Positions 7,982 to 14,381 of a DNA stretch of 64,000 nucleotides are shown in pieces; the stretch's first letter is position 1, and the number at the start of each line of letters is the position of its first letter. Below the pieces are notes generated by a model, which saw nothing but the letters and a program-made list of their open reading frames with translations, searched no databases and had not been told where the DNA came from. The DNA is from a virus, in the IMG/VR virus record IMGVR_UViG_3300049846_000628, positions 1 to 64,000 of that record. One strand, 5' to 3'. The position numbers were made by a program, and so were the translations under genes.

Positions 7982-8645
7982 TGGTTTTGTGTTTTTGTTT
8001 TCTATATTTCCAATTTTGGTTTCCTTTTTTTGCTTCGCTTAATTTTTTTCTAGTTTCTTCTGATGGTGTTTTGCCTTTATGTGCTTCACTCATTTTCTTT
8101 TTGGTTTCATCGGATAATTTTTTACCTTTCATATTCTGATTACCTTTTTGTGCTTCACCAACTTTTTGTTTAGTTTCATCAGAAAGTTTTCTACCAAGAT
8201 TCCAAGTATTTCCCATCATTCTCTGCCTTATTTTATCTTTATGTTCCTCCGTTAATTTCATTCCTTTTCTTTTTTCACTTATTTTTTGTTTTTGTTCTTC
8301 CGTCATTTTTTTACCATAGTTGGGATTTTTTTCACCAACTCTCATTTCACTTAATTTTTTTCGTGTCTCTTCATTTACCAAAACACCAGAAGCACCTTCA
8401 CCACCATTAGTTCTGTTGCGAAGAATACCAGTTCCCAAATCCTTCCTACCAAATACATCAATCATATAGATTTCGTGTTTAAATGCTTCTTCTTCAGTTA
8501 AGTTTTTCTTCAAAAATATTATTCTAGATTTATCTTTTGGTGGTCTTATATCACCATTCATTTTATTATAAATTCTTTTTCCTTTTCCCTTTCCAATATA
8601 ATAAGGAGTTTTATCCTCTCGCAAATAAGCGTAAGTGTAATACAT
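7971..8645 (-). CDS. GIY-YIG homing endonuclease with NUMOD3 repeats (224 aa)
   Basis: The N-terminus MYYTYAYLREDKTPYYIGKG is the GIY-YIG motif (YTYAYL ... YYIGKG), with catalytic Arg in GKRIY and Glu in FKHEIYMI. Residues about 95-215 hold five to six NUMOD3 units (TEEQKQKISEKRKG, LSDETKQKVGEAQKG and similar) that bind DNA. It lies just downstream of the intron-bearing psbA, so it could drive psbA homing. Its leader is an elaborate cassette (8646-8757) closely matched at 35.5 kb. Confidence 0.9.
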   Translation of the reverse strand: MYYTYAYLREDKTPYYIGKGKGKRIYNKMNGDIRPPKDKSRIIFLKKNLTEEEAFKHEIYMIDVFGRKDLGTGILRNRTNGGEGASGVLVNEETRKKLSEMRVGEKNPNYGKKMTEEQKQKISEKRKGMKLTEEHKDKIRQRMMGNTWNLGRKLSDETKQKVGEAQKGNQNMKGKKLSDETKKKMSEAHKGKTPSEETRKKLSEAKKGNQNWKYRKQKHKTNVS

Positions 8646-8658
8646 TTCTACTCTGTTA

Positions 8659-8757
8659 TGGTTCGCAATAATATTTATAATACATTATAGCAGAAAAGGT
8701 GCCCGAAGACACCTTTTCACCTGATAGATGCGAACCACACAGGTATTAGTATTTATA
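8659..8757 (-). promoter_or_regulatory. Two late promoters, antisense-like hairpin and terminator before GIY-YIG gene
   Basis: Reading the minus strand: late promoter TATAAATA (8750-8757); hairpin ACCTG-16 nt-CAGGT (8719-8744) whose loop holds TGGTTCGCA (8729-8737); UUCG terminator AAAAGGTGT-CTTCGG-GCACCTTTT (8694-8717); second TATAAATA (8672-8679); then TGCGAACCA (8659-8667), perfectly complementary to the loop, 13 bases before the start codon. The first promoter would give a short RNA able to pair with the endonuclease leader. The order and stem are repeated at 35493-35584. Confidence 0.7.
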
Positions 8758-8783
8758 TAAAAAAAGGAACCCCGAAGAGTTCC
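8758..8783 (-). terminator. Rho-independent terminator after psbA
   Basis: Stem GGAACTC-TTCG-GGGTTCC with a UUCG tetraloop is followed by eight T, 15 bases after the psbA exon 2 stop. The T-run merges with a TATATAAATA late promoter for the downstream cassette. Confidence 0.85.
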
Positions 8784-8798
8784 TTAACTTTATTGAAA

Positions 8799-10139
8799 TT
8801 ATCCTACAGTCGGTGCGGTGAGAGCAACAGGAGTGCTTTCAGCAGCAGCAAGGTCAAGAGGGAAATTGTGCAATTGTGTTATCGTAAAGACTCTTTATTC
8901 TTTACTTCTTACTGTCGCCAGTAAGTTCAGACTATCTCTTCATCCTTATGTTTATTAAGGAGTCGGGCATTCGTGGGTAGATTATTGTTGGGACTCACTA
9001 CCTAGTCGTTAGACCTTTCAGAAAACTTAAACCCTTTCTGACTTGGTACGGGATTGTCTCATAGAGAGTTTCCCCGTTTAACCCGATTTTTCTAATGCCT
9101 ATTACTAGGCAACAACACCAACAATTCTAGCGTTGCGCTCGTGCATTACCTCCATTCCCAGTCCAGCACGGTTGAGAACATCAGCCCAGGTGTTAATAAC
9201 TTTACCCTGACTATCAACGATAGACTGGTTGAAGTTGAAACCATTCAGGTTGAATGCCATCGTAGAAACACCAAGAGCGGTGAACCAGATGCCTACAACG
9301 GGCCAGGCAGCAAGGAAGAAGTGCAGCGAACGGGAGTTATTAAAGGAAGCATATTGAAAAATAAGGCGTCCGAAATAACCATGAGCAGCAACGATGTTAT
9401 AAGTCTCTTCTTCTTGACCGAACTTGTAACCATAGTTCTGTGACTCGTTCTCGGTGGTTTCACGAACCAGTGAGGAAGTAACCAGAGAACCGTGCATAGC
9501 ACTGAACAGAGAACCACCGAACACACCAGCAACTCCAAGCATATGGAAGGGGTGCATCAGGATGTTGTGCTCTGCCTGGAACACAAGCATGTAGTTGAAC
9601 GTACCAGAGATACCCAGAGGCATCGCATCAGAGAAAGAACCTTGACCGAAAGGATAGACAAGGAACACCGCACTCGCAGCGGCAACAGGTGCAGAGTAGG
9701 CAACGCAGATCCAAGGACGCATACCCAGACGGTAGGAAAGTTCCCACTCACGACCCATATAAGCATAGATGCCGATGAGGAAGTGGAAGACTACCAGTTG
9801 GAAAGGTCCACCGTTGTAAAGCCACTCATCTAGGGAAGCAGCTTCCCAGATGGGGTAAAAGTGCAGTCCAATAGCATTGGACGAAGGAATCACAGCACCA
9901 GAGATGATGTTGTTTCCGTACATGAGTGAACCAGCAACGGGTTCACGGATTCCATCGATGTCCACAGGAGGAGCAGCGATGAATGCAACGATAAAGCAGA
10001 TTGTTGCAGCGAGTAGACAAGGCACCATCAATACACCAAACCACCCGACATACAAACGATTATCGGTGCTGGTGATCCAGTTACAAAATTGATCCCAAAT
10101 ATTTGATTGTGATTGTTGACGTGAAAGTGTAGCAGTCAT
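8799..10139 (-). CDS. psbA: Photosystem II D1 protein, two exons (9129-10139 and 8799-8870)
   Basis: Exon 1 encodes D1 residues 1-337 from [20 protein letters not shown] to VMHERNA. Exon 2 encodes [19 protein letters not shown] and the final PTVG, giving 360 residues, the normal length. Asp170 (SFSDAMPLG), Glu189/His190 (QAEHNIL) and His332/Glu333 (MHERNA) are in exon 1, but Asp342 and the mature C-terminal Ala344 are in exon 2, so unspliced RNA yields a protein ending RIVGVVA without those manganese-cluster ligands. Start 10139 matches the family; an upstream in-frame start would add 21 unrelated residues. Cyanophage S-PM2 psbA also carries a group I intron (established knowledge). Confidence 0.97.
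8871..9128 (-). ncRNA. Group I intron in psbA (258 nt)
   Basis: The boundaries follow from protein alignment: exon 1 ends ...AACGCT, the intron starts AGAATTG and ends CAATTG, exon 2 starts CACAATTTC. This obeys the group I rule of a 5' exon ending in U and an intron ending in G. Core signatures are visible: AACGACTA (P/R region) near 9010 and GAGATAGTCTGA (P7/S region) near 8935. It contains no long reading frame, so mobility must depend on a separate endonuclease, possibly one of the HEGs beside psbA. Self-splicing is expected but not shown. Confidence 0.9.
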
Positions 10140-10349
10140 TTGTTTAAAAAGGGTAAGTAAAAGTTCGGGGGAACGAACAGTTGTAAGTATCTCCCACAGC
10201 ACCCTCCACTGTGGGTATAAGAGACGTATTTTACATGGATAGTCTCGGTAAGGAGTATTAGTCCCTTTTCTCCATGGTCAATGTTACGAAACATTAAAGA
10301 TCCGTTACATTTGTTTACCTATTTATCATAGCACTTCATGAAGCAGAAG
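10140..10349 (-). promoter_or_regulatory. psbA promoter and long structured leader
   Basis: No gene is seen in these 210 bases. A GATAAATAG late-type box lies near 10320. The leader has several hairpins on the minus strand: GGAG...CTCC near 10250, CCCACAG...CTGTGGG near 10200 and GTTCG-TTCCC-CCGAAC near 10170. There is no strong Shine-Dalgarno before the psbA ATG. A leader this long suggests post-transcriptional control. Confidence 0.5.
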
Positions 10350-10835
10350 TCAAGTGGTGTATTGATTAATGCCTCTTATGTTTCCACCTCTTTGCTCACA
10401 CCCTTTCTTTGGTCCTGATTTGAGGTGTAGTTCATAACCAAACTTTGAGCATTCACGAATAGCTCTTTTGACTTGATGTTCTTTTAACCCAAGTAAGTCG
10501 GCAACTTCTTTTCTTGATAGTCCTGACTGACGATATTTAAGAATAGAAAGTTCTTGTTGTGTTGGTTCAGTTTTCTTTGGAGGTTTTCCTCTTTTTTCAG
10601 TTGAGTTTCCTTTACTTTTCTTTGCCCAGTTGATTGCTTGTTTATCGTGAATAATTTTGTGAGTTGCTGGATGATAAACATATAAGTGCTCTGGAATGTT
10701 TCTACCACCTTCACATCTTGGTGGATTATGGTGAACATCTATATTTTCCATTTGCTCATCAGTAAGTCCATAGTGCTGTTGAGCAACTTTACGATAGTTA
10801 TGTTTATCAGTAGAGAGAACAATAGCAGAACACAT
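10350..10835 (-). CDS. HNH-type endonuclease with HTH-like domain (161 aa)
   Basis: Residues about 25-70 (IDVHHNPPRCEGGRNIPEHL, then HPATHKIIHDKQA) give an HNH-like nuclease centre with HH, N and H. Residues 95-130 (ELSILKYRQSGLSRKEVADL ... VKRAIRE) look like a helix-turn-helix that would bind DNA. The start at 10835 (MCSAIVLST) is preferred over an in-frame TTG at 10847 because GGAG lies 6 bases upstream. That GGAG is buried in the 14-bp stem at 10840-10877. It lies upstream of psbA, so it could be a psbA-directed homing enzyme. Confidence 0.75.
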   Translation of the reverse strand: MCSAIVLSTDKHNYRKVAQQHYGLTDEQMENIDVHHNPPRCEGGRNIPEHLYVYHPATHKIIHDKQAINWAKKSKGNSTEKRGKPPKKTEPTQQELSILKYRQSGLSRKEVADLLGLKEHQVKRAIRECSKFGYELHLKSGPKKGCEQRGGNIRGINQYTT

Positions 10836-10877
10836 AAAAAACTCCAAACCTACTATTATTTAGGTAGGTTTGGAGTT
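10836..10877 (-). terminator. Terminator that also hides a ribosome site and carries a late box in its loop
   Basis: A perfect 14-bp stem (AACTCCAAACCTAC / GTAGGTTTGGAGTT) with loop CTAAATAATA is followed by six T. It ends the gene at 10893, its 3' arm contains the GGAG of the HNH gene, and its loop has a TAAATA late-type core. RNA started in the loop would free the ribosome site. Confidence 0.75.
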
Positions 10878-10892
10878 GTAATGAAGTTTATG

Positions 10893-11132
10893 TTAGTGTT
10901 TTGTAACAATAAAAGACTCTCTCCAATTATATAAACTTTCTTCTTTCTTTTCAACTTCTATTTCATCATATATTTCTGGTAACTTATTTTCTTCTTGGAC
11001 AACAAAAACTTCAGAGTCACTTTCTCCTTCAAGGACTCCTGTGTTTTTAAGTTCTTCATCAAGTTTTTTTATCTTTTCATCCAAATCTTTTGAAGGTTTA
11101 GAATACTTGATAGTCTTTTTAAAAATTCCCAT
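10893..11132 (-). CDS. Conserved-looking cyanophage hypothetical protein (79 aa)
   Basis: MGIFKKTIKYSKPSKDLDEK, a basic start, then a predicted coiled coil (KIKKLDEELKNTG) and an acidic C-terminal half. The N-terminal wording is familiar from short cyanophage proteins, but I cannot name a function. A TAAATA late-type box lies upstream at about 11165. Confidence 0.65.
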   Translation of the reverse strand: MGIFKKTIKYSKPSKDLDEKIKKLDEELKNTGVLEGESDSEVFVVQEENKLPEIYDEIEVEKKEESLYNWRESFIVTKH

Positions 11133-11168
11133 TAAGTATCAACGACTTTTTGCCTTATTAAGTATTTA

Positions 11169-11333
11169 TTATACCCTGTATTCCTCAATTTTGTCCAAGA
11201 CCTTATTCAGGTAATGATGCGCCAACCACTTTGGATCATACCCAGTTTTGTTCATCCATTCCTTATCCAAGTCTCTCTTTATCTTGAGAACTTCCATCTT
11301 GATGATATCCTTAGTCAACTGTCCTCTGGGCAT
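11169..11333 (-). CDS. Small hypothetical protein (54 aa)
   Basis: MPRGQLTKDIIKMEVLKIKR followed by DLDKEWMNKTGYDPKWLAHH; helical and basic. Ends EEYRV. The start lies just after the U-tract of the terminator at 11339-11372, whose loop holds a TAAATA core. No domain recognised, but the protein-like composition and fit between terminator and next gene support it. Confidence 0.65.
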   Translation of the reverse strand: MPRGQLTKDIIKMEVLKIKRDLDKEWMNKTGYDPKWLAHHYLNKVLDKIEEYRV

Positions 11334-11338
11334 AATAC

Positions 11339-11372
11339 AAAAAAAACTCTGCTCATTATTTAGAGCAGAGTT
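11339..11372 (-). terminator. Terminator after peroxiredoxin gene, late-type box in loop
   Basis: Minus-strand stem AACTCTGCTC / GAGCAGAGTT (10 bp) with loop TAAATAAT, followed by eight T. The loop matches the core of the late promoter, as in 10840-10877. Confidence 0.8.
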
Positions 11373-11393
11373 CTAATACTATTTCTTATTGTT

Positions 11394-11921
11394 TCAAACC
11401 TGTGCAGTTTCCCTCACAGTTGACTTCACATAGTCCAGAACAACTTCTGGAGTAGTCGCTTCGTAAGGGTCGGTGTCTGCATTGTCCCGTTGCCCCGCCT
11501 CAACGAATAGTTTTTCGATGACTCCGTTATCCACGACTGCAGCATAACGCCAAGAACGATCACCGAAACCTAGATTAGACTTGGTGACGAGCATACCCAT
11601 AGAACGTGTGAAATATGCATTACCGTCTGGAATGAGTTTTACCTTCTCAATGTTCTGGTCTTGTGCCCAGGCATTCATTACAAACCCATCATTAACAGAG
11701 ATGCAGTAAATAGCGTCGATGCCACTACCAATAAAGTCGTCGTATTTCTCTTCGAATCCAGGTAGCTGATAGGCACTGCAAGTAGGAGTGAAAGCACCAG
11801 GCAGGCTAAAAATGACAACACGCTTTCCATCAAAAAGTTCTGAAGTAGTACGGGTTACAAATTCACCAGACTCACGAAATACGAATTCAACTTGAGGAAC
11901 TTGATATTGTTCTTTACGCAT
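11394..11921 (-). CDS. Peroxiredoxin, Prx5-like (175 aa)
   Basis: Thioredoxin-fold peroxiredoxin: LFDGKRVVIFSLPGAFTPTC contains the peroxidatic Cys in the PxxxTxxC motif (PGAFTPTCS), followed by LPGFEEKYDDF and a conserved Arg (FGDRSWRYA). It reduces hydrogen or organic peroxides with thiol donors and would limit photo-oxidative damage in the infected cell. The start at 11921 (MRKEQYQV) has GGAGG 6 bases upstream; upstream in-frame codons do not. It lies 11 bases downstream of hli, in a redox operon. Confidence 0.93.
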   Translation of the reverse strand: MRKEQYQVPQVEFVFRESGEFVTRTTSELFDGKRVVIFSLPGAFTPTCSAYQLPGFEEKYDDFIGSGIDAIYCISVNDGFVMNAWAQDQNIEKVKLIPDGNAYFTRSMGMLVTKSNLGFGDRSWRYAAVVDNGVIEKLFVEAGQRDNADTDPYEATTPEVVLDYVKSTVRETAQV

Positions 11922-11932
11922 TTTAACCTCCA

Positions 11933-12052
11933 TCACCATACACCAGGAATAACTTGTCCGCTAACCAGGTAAGAACCAGCAGCAGCGACGAACCCAATCA
12001 TTGCGAACCAACCATTAATGCGCTCACTGCGCTCGTTAAAAAGATTTTTCAT
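11933..12052 (-). CDS. hli: High-light-inducible protein (39 aa)
   Basis: Single-helix Hlip: ERSERINGWFAMIGFVAAAG carries the chlorophyll-binding ExxNGxxAMxGF motif, then SYLVSGQVIPGVW. Phage Hlips are thought to protect photosystem II by binding chlorophyll or dissipating energy. Its ATG overlaps the stop of the HNH gene upstream by ATGA, so the HNH gene was probably inserted directly before it. Confidence 0.92.
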   Translation of the reverse strand: MKNLFNERSERINGWFAMIGFVAAAGSYLVSGQVIPGVW

Positions 12053-12573
12053 TGTTTTTTCTCCTGTAATAATTGTTTAAAGTTGTAAGTAATTTTTTCT
12101 AATTCTTCAAGTGTGGCATCATTCTTTATTTGATTTGCTCTATGAGATATAACCCAAACATTTCCCTTAATATATCCAAGTTTTGGATTAATTCTATCAA
12201 GAGAGGGAGCAAACCCATCACCAGTTCCCATTGGAGAAAGTTTAATGTTTAAAAGAGGACAATACTCTGGAATAGAAATATCTTCTACTGAAATATTGAA
12301 CTCTATATTTCTTTCTCTTGCTCTTTTTTGAGCACACCTTAACATTCTATATTCGGGAACTTTCCAATTTCCACCAGATGTATTTCTAATACATCCGCAA
12401 CTTTTAACTGTCTTGAAATCGGAAGCAATTAAACTATGAAGTTTTCCACAGTCACATTTACATTGCAAAAATCTTCTTTTTCTTCCCGAATTTTCTATTT
12501 TTGTAAATTCAGAAATAACTGTAAGTTTATTAAGTTTTGTTCCTGGTGGATAATCAAGTTTGAGTTTTCCCAT
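12049..12573 (-). CDS. HNH-type homing endonuclease with zinc-finger N-terminus (174 aa)
   Basis: Residues 38-62 (CKCDCGKLHSLIASDF ... KSCGC) form a four-cysteine zinc site. The C-terminal PSLDRINPKLGYIKGNVWVI followed by SHRANQIKNDAT is the signature of free-standing phage HNH endonucleases (LDRIxPxxGYxxGNV...N..K). It is inserted between hli and the ferredoxin group. The start lies beside a 14-bp arm pair (12578-12591 with 12608-12621) enclosing a TATAAATA promoter. Confidence 0.85.
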   Translation of the reverse strand: MGKLKLDYPPGTKLNKLTVISEFTKIENSGRKRRFLQCKCDCGKLHSLIASDFKTVKSCGCIRNTSGGNWKVPEYRMLRCAQKRARERNIEFNISVEDISIPEYCPLLNIKLSPMGTGDGFAPSLDRINPKLGYIKGNVWVISHRANQIKNDATLEELEKITYNFKQLLQEKKQ

Positions 12574-12577
12574 AGAA

Positions 12578-12621
12578 TATTGAAATGCTATAACTATTTA
12601 TACAGAAATAACTTTTCAATA
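12578..12621 (-). promoter_or_regulatory. Start-region hairpin with late promoter in its loop (HNH gene)
   Basis: Arms TATTGAAAAGTTAT (12608-12621) and ATAGCATTTCAATA (12578-12591) pair at 13 of 14 positions counting one G-U, ending 4 bases before the ATG. The 16-base loop holds TATAAATA (12595-12602). An alternative hairpin, ATAACTTTT-ATTG-AAAAGTTAT, lies on the 5' side. The layout is that of T4 genes kept silent on early RNA and translated from late RNA. Confidence 0.7.
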
Positions 12622-12637
12622 AAAGTTATGCTTGGTT

Positions 12638-12913
12638 TTATGTTTCTCCTTGATAAGGGTGTTTTTGTTTGAGTTCAGGATTTGGTTGTGAAGGAACAAC
12701 TGGATTCCTTGATTTGTTTTTAATTACAATGAAAGCATCGTTTTGATAAGAAACCGTTCCAAAGGGTTTTGCCCATTTTGGATTTGCATTTGGACTGGTA
12801 GCAGTTCCTGTTACTGCTACTCCCCCAATTTCAACAGAAAGTTCATCATTTGCGTCCCATCCAAGTTCTTGGAGGGCAATAGCAAACTGCCCTAACATTC
12901 CAGCAGTGCTCAC
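12638..12913 (-). CDS. Hypothetical protein linked to ferredoxin (91 aa)
   Basis: [20 protein letters not shown], then a small beta-rich domain ([18 protein letters not shown] ... [17 protein letters not shown]) and a proline-rich tail. The GTG at 12913 overlaps the ferredoxin stop as GTGA, so it is translationally coupled to petF; the ATG at 12898 is the alternative. No known family recognised. Confidence 0.65.
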   Translation of the reverse strand: MSTAGMLGQFAIALQELGWDANDELSVEIGGVAVTGTATSPNANPKWAKPFGTVSYQNDAFIVIKNKSRNPVVPSQPNPELKQKHPYQGET

Positions 12914-13200
12914 AGATTTTCTTCCTGCTCGGTAAGGATCACACAGTCACTGGTGGGGTATGCTACGCAAGTCAGAACCCATCCTTCTGCTTGTTGCTCA
13001 TCGTCAAGGAACGATTGCTCCTCGTTGTCTACAGTGCCGCTGATCAGTTTACCAGCACAAGCGGAACAAGCACCTGCCTTACAGGAAGAAGGAAGGTCAA
13101 CACCTGCTTCTTCAGCAGCTTCAAGAATGTATTGATCGGGAGCACACTGAATAGTGGTTTCAGTGCCGTCAGGGGATTGAAGTGTAACGTTGAATGTCAT
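12910..13200 (-). CDS. petF: Plant-type [2Fe-2S] ferredoxin (96 aa)
   Basis: Contains the full cluster-binding signature [14 protein letters not shown] with the fourth Cys in [11 protein letters not shown], within the usual 96-99 residue length. It would carry electrons from photosystem I to reductases, and phage versions are proposed to feed ribonucleotide reductase or bilin reductases. Start 13200 ([10 protein letters not shown]) gives the family length; a TTG at 13215 is also in frame but overlaps the upstream gene's stop region. Confidence 0.96.
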   Translation of the reverse strand: MTFNVTLQSPDGTETTIQCAPDQYILEAAEEAGVDLPSSCKAGACSACAGKLISGTVDNEEQSFLDDEQQAEGWVLTCVAYPTSDCVILTEQEENL

Positions 13201-13211
13201 TGTGTTAAGAC

Positions 13212-13298
13212 TCAATAAGTTTCAGAGAGTTGATCTACAGCATAACCCAAAATCACGAAAAAAGCAATAGTCGTGATTGTCCAGAGTGCCTCAGTCAT
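13212..13298 (-). CDS. Tiny membrane protein (28 aa)
   Basis: [20 protein letters not shown] followed by VDQLSETY: a single membrane helix with short tails, similar in build to low-molecular-mass photosystem or cytochrome b6f subunits. It overlaps the hli stop by TGATG and lies 11 bases before petF. Its place between hli and petF suggests a thylakoid role, but sequence alone does not identify it. Confidence 0.6.
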   Translation of the reverse strand: MTEALWTITTIAFFVILGYAVDQLSETY

Positions 13299-13492
13299 CA
13301 GAAGATACCGAAGAAGAAGTTACCAGTGATAGAATAAGAAATAACGCCAGCAACAAAGCCGACCATTGCCCAACGTCCATTAGTACGCTCCTTTACTTGA
13401 TTAGGGGTGAGCATACCATAGTTTTCGTAGTACATAGTAGGCTCCTTGGCAAACATATTCTGCTGCCCAAGTTCGTTTGTCGTTACAGTCAT
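13298..13492 (-). CDS. hli: High-light-inducible protein (64 aa)
   Basis: The C-terminal half ERTNGRWAMVGFVAGVISYS is the Hlip chlorophyll-binding helix, ending ITGNFFFGIF. The N-terminal 30 residues are a soluble extension (MTVTTNELGQQNMF). It is the first gene of an operon hli - tiny membrane protein - petF - hypothetical, driven by the consensus host-type promoter at 13520-13548. Confidence 0.93.
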   Translation of the reverse strand: MTVTTNELGQQNMFAKEPTMYYENYGMLTPNQVKERTNGRWAMVGFVAGVISYSITGNFFFGIF

Positions 13493-13519
13493 TGTAAATT
13501 CGTTAAGAATTGTTACACA

Positions 13520-13555
13520 ATTATATAGCAAAAATAAAGGGGCGTCAAGCCCCTT
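13520..13555 (-). promoter_or_regulatory. Consensus host-type promoter fused to terminator (hli-petF operon)
   Basis: Minus-strand TTGACG (13543-13548), 17-base spacer, TATAAT (13520-13525). The -35 box is the loop side of the hairpin AAGGGGC-TTGA-CGCCCCTT (13537-13555), which is followed by a T-rich stretch and ends the sugar cluster. One element both terminates and initiates. Confidence 0.85.
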
Positions 13556-13586
13556 AAGTAAGTATTAATACTCAATTTGTTAGGAA

Positions 13587-14381
13587 TTACTGACTTTGAG
13601 GCACAGATGATTCGGTTATCCTACCAAGATAGGGATCGTAGTTCATCAGATCATCAATGTTCATCTCATAACCCTGCCTCTCCCAGAACTGAAGCAATCC
13701 ATCGTGACTACTACGATGAAAGACATCAATATGCTCTGGATGAATTGAAGATCCTAATTCAATTCTATAAAGAAAAAGTGGGATTGAAAATGTATTTCCA
13801 GAATTATAAATCAAATCATCAGCAACCGCTCTAGGTCTTACACCCTGATCTAACTTATACTTACCATCACGAACGTGAAATTTTAAAAGTTTTTCAGCGT
13901 GATGACGATTAATCAAATAACAAGCTGTTGAAAAATCATTTACAAATCTCTTATGAAGTTTAACGTGTAGATCTCCAGTACATATAATTGCAATCTGAAC
14001 TACATCCCAATCATAAGGAATTTTAGAAACAAAATCTGCCCAAGTAAAATTCCAAAATCTTACAATTTGAAGATCTACATCATCCTCCATGATGATTGCA
14101 TATGGAGAATCAGATGTATCATACCAATGTTTGATTGCCTTAAGGTGAGATGTGGTGCATCCAATCTCACCAGATGTCATGTTTTCTGGATAACGACCCT
14201 TAATAATATCGCTAAGATCATCAGTTCTACCATCAAACGCAGAGATGCGTTCGTAATTCTCAATCTCCCAATATTTAAACTGATCTTCCATATATTGTTT
14301 TCTTTCCGGTTGCCCATCTAGATTTAAATAATAAATTGGACCAATATTTTTGAGTTTGTAAGCAGATTTATTTTTGTCCAT
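13587..14381 (-). CDS. Glycosyltransferase family 25-like (264 aa)
   Basis: PIYYLNLDGQPERKQYMEDQ is the N-terminal signature of GT25 LPS transferases, followed by RISAFDGR, GEIGCTTSHLKAIKHWYDT and YAIIMEDDVDL (the DxD-type metal site). These enzymes transfer galactose or related sugars to surface polysaccharides. It is the last gene of the sugar cluster, overlapping its neighbour by one base. Sugar and acceptor are unknown. Confidence 0.85.
   Translation of the reverse strand: MDKNKSAYKLKNIGPIYYLNLDGQPERKQYMEDQFKYWEIENYERISAFDGRTDDLSDIIKGRYPENMTSGEIGCTTSHLKAIKHWYDTSDSPYAIIMEDDVDLQIVRFWNFTWADFVSKIPYDWDVVQIAIICTGDLHVKLHKRFVNDFSTACYLINRHHAEKLLKFHVRDGKYKLDQGVRPRAVADDLIYNSGNTFSIPLFLYRIELGSSIHPEHIDVFHRSSHDGLLQFWERQGYEMNIDDLMNYDPYLGRITESSVPQSQ

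Noticed and set aside
9105-9128. Stop codon making psbA look truncated
   Set aside because: The in-frame stop is within the group I intron; exon 2 restores the full D1 C-terminus.
9141-9833. Long plus-strand frames opposite psbA
   Set aside because: They mirror the codon pattern of D1 and have no start signals. An antisense RNA cannot be excluded but nothing supports it here.
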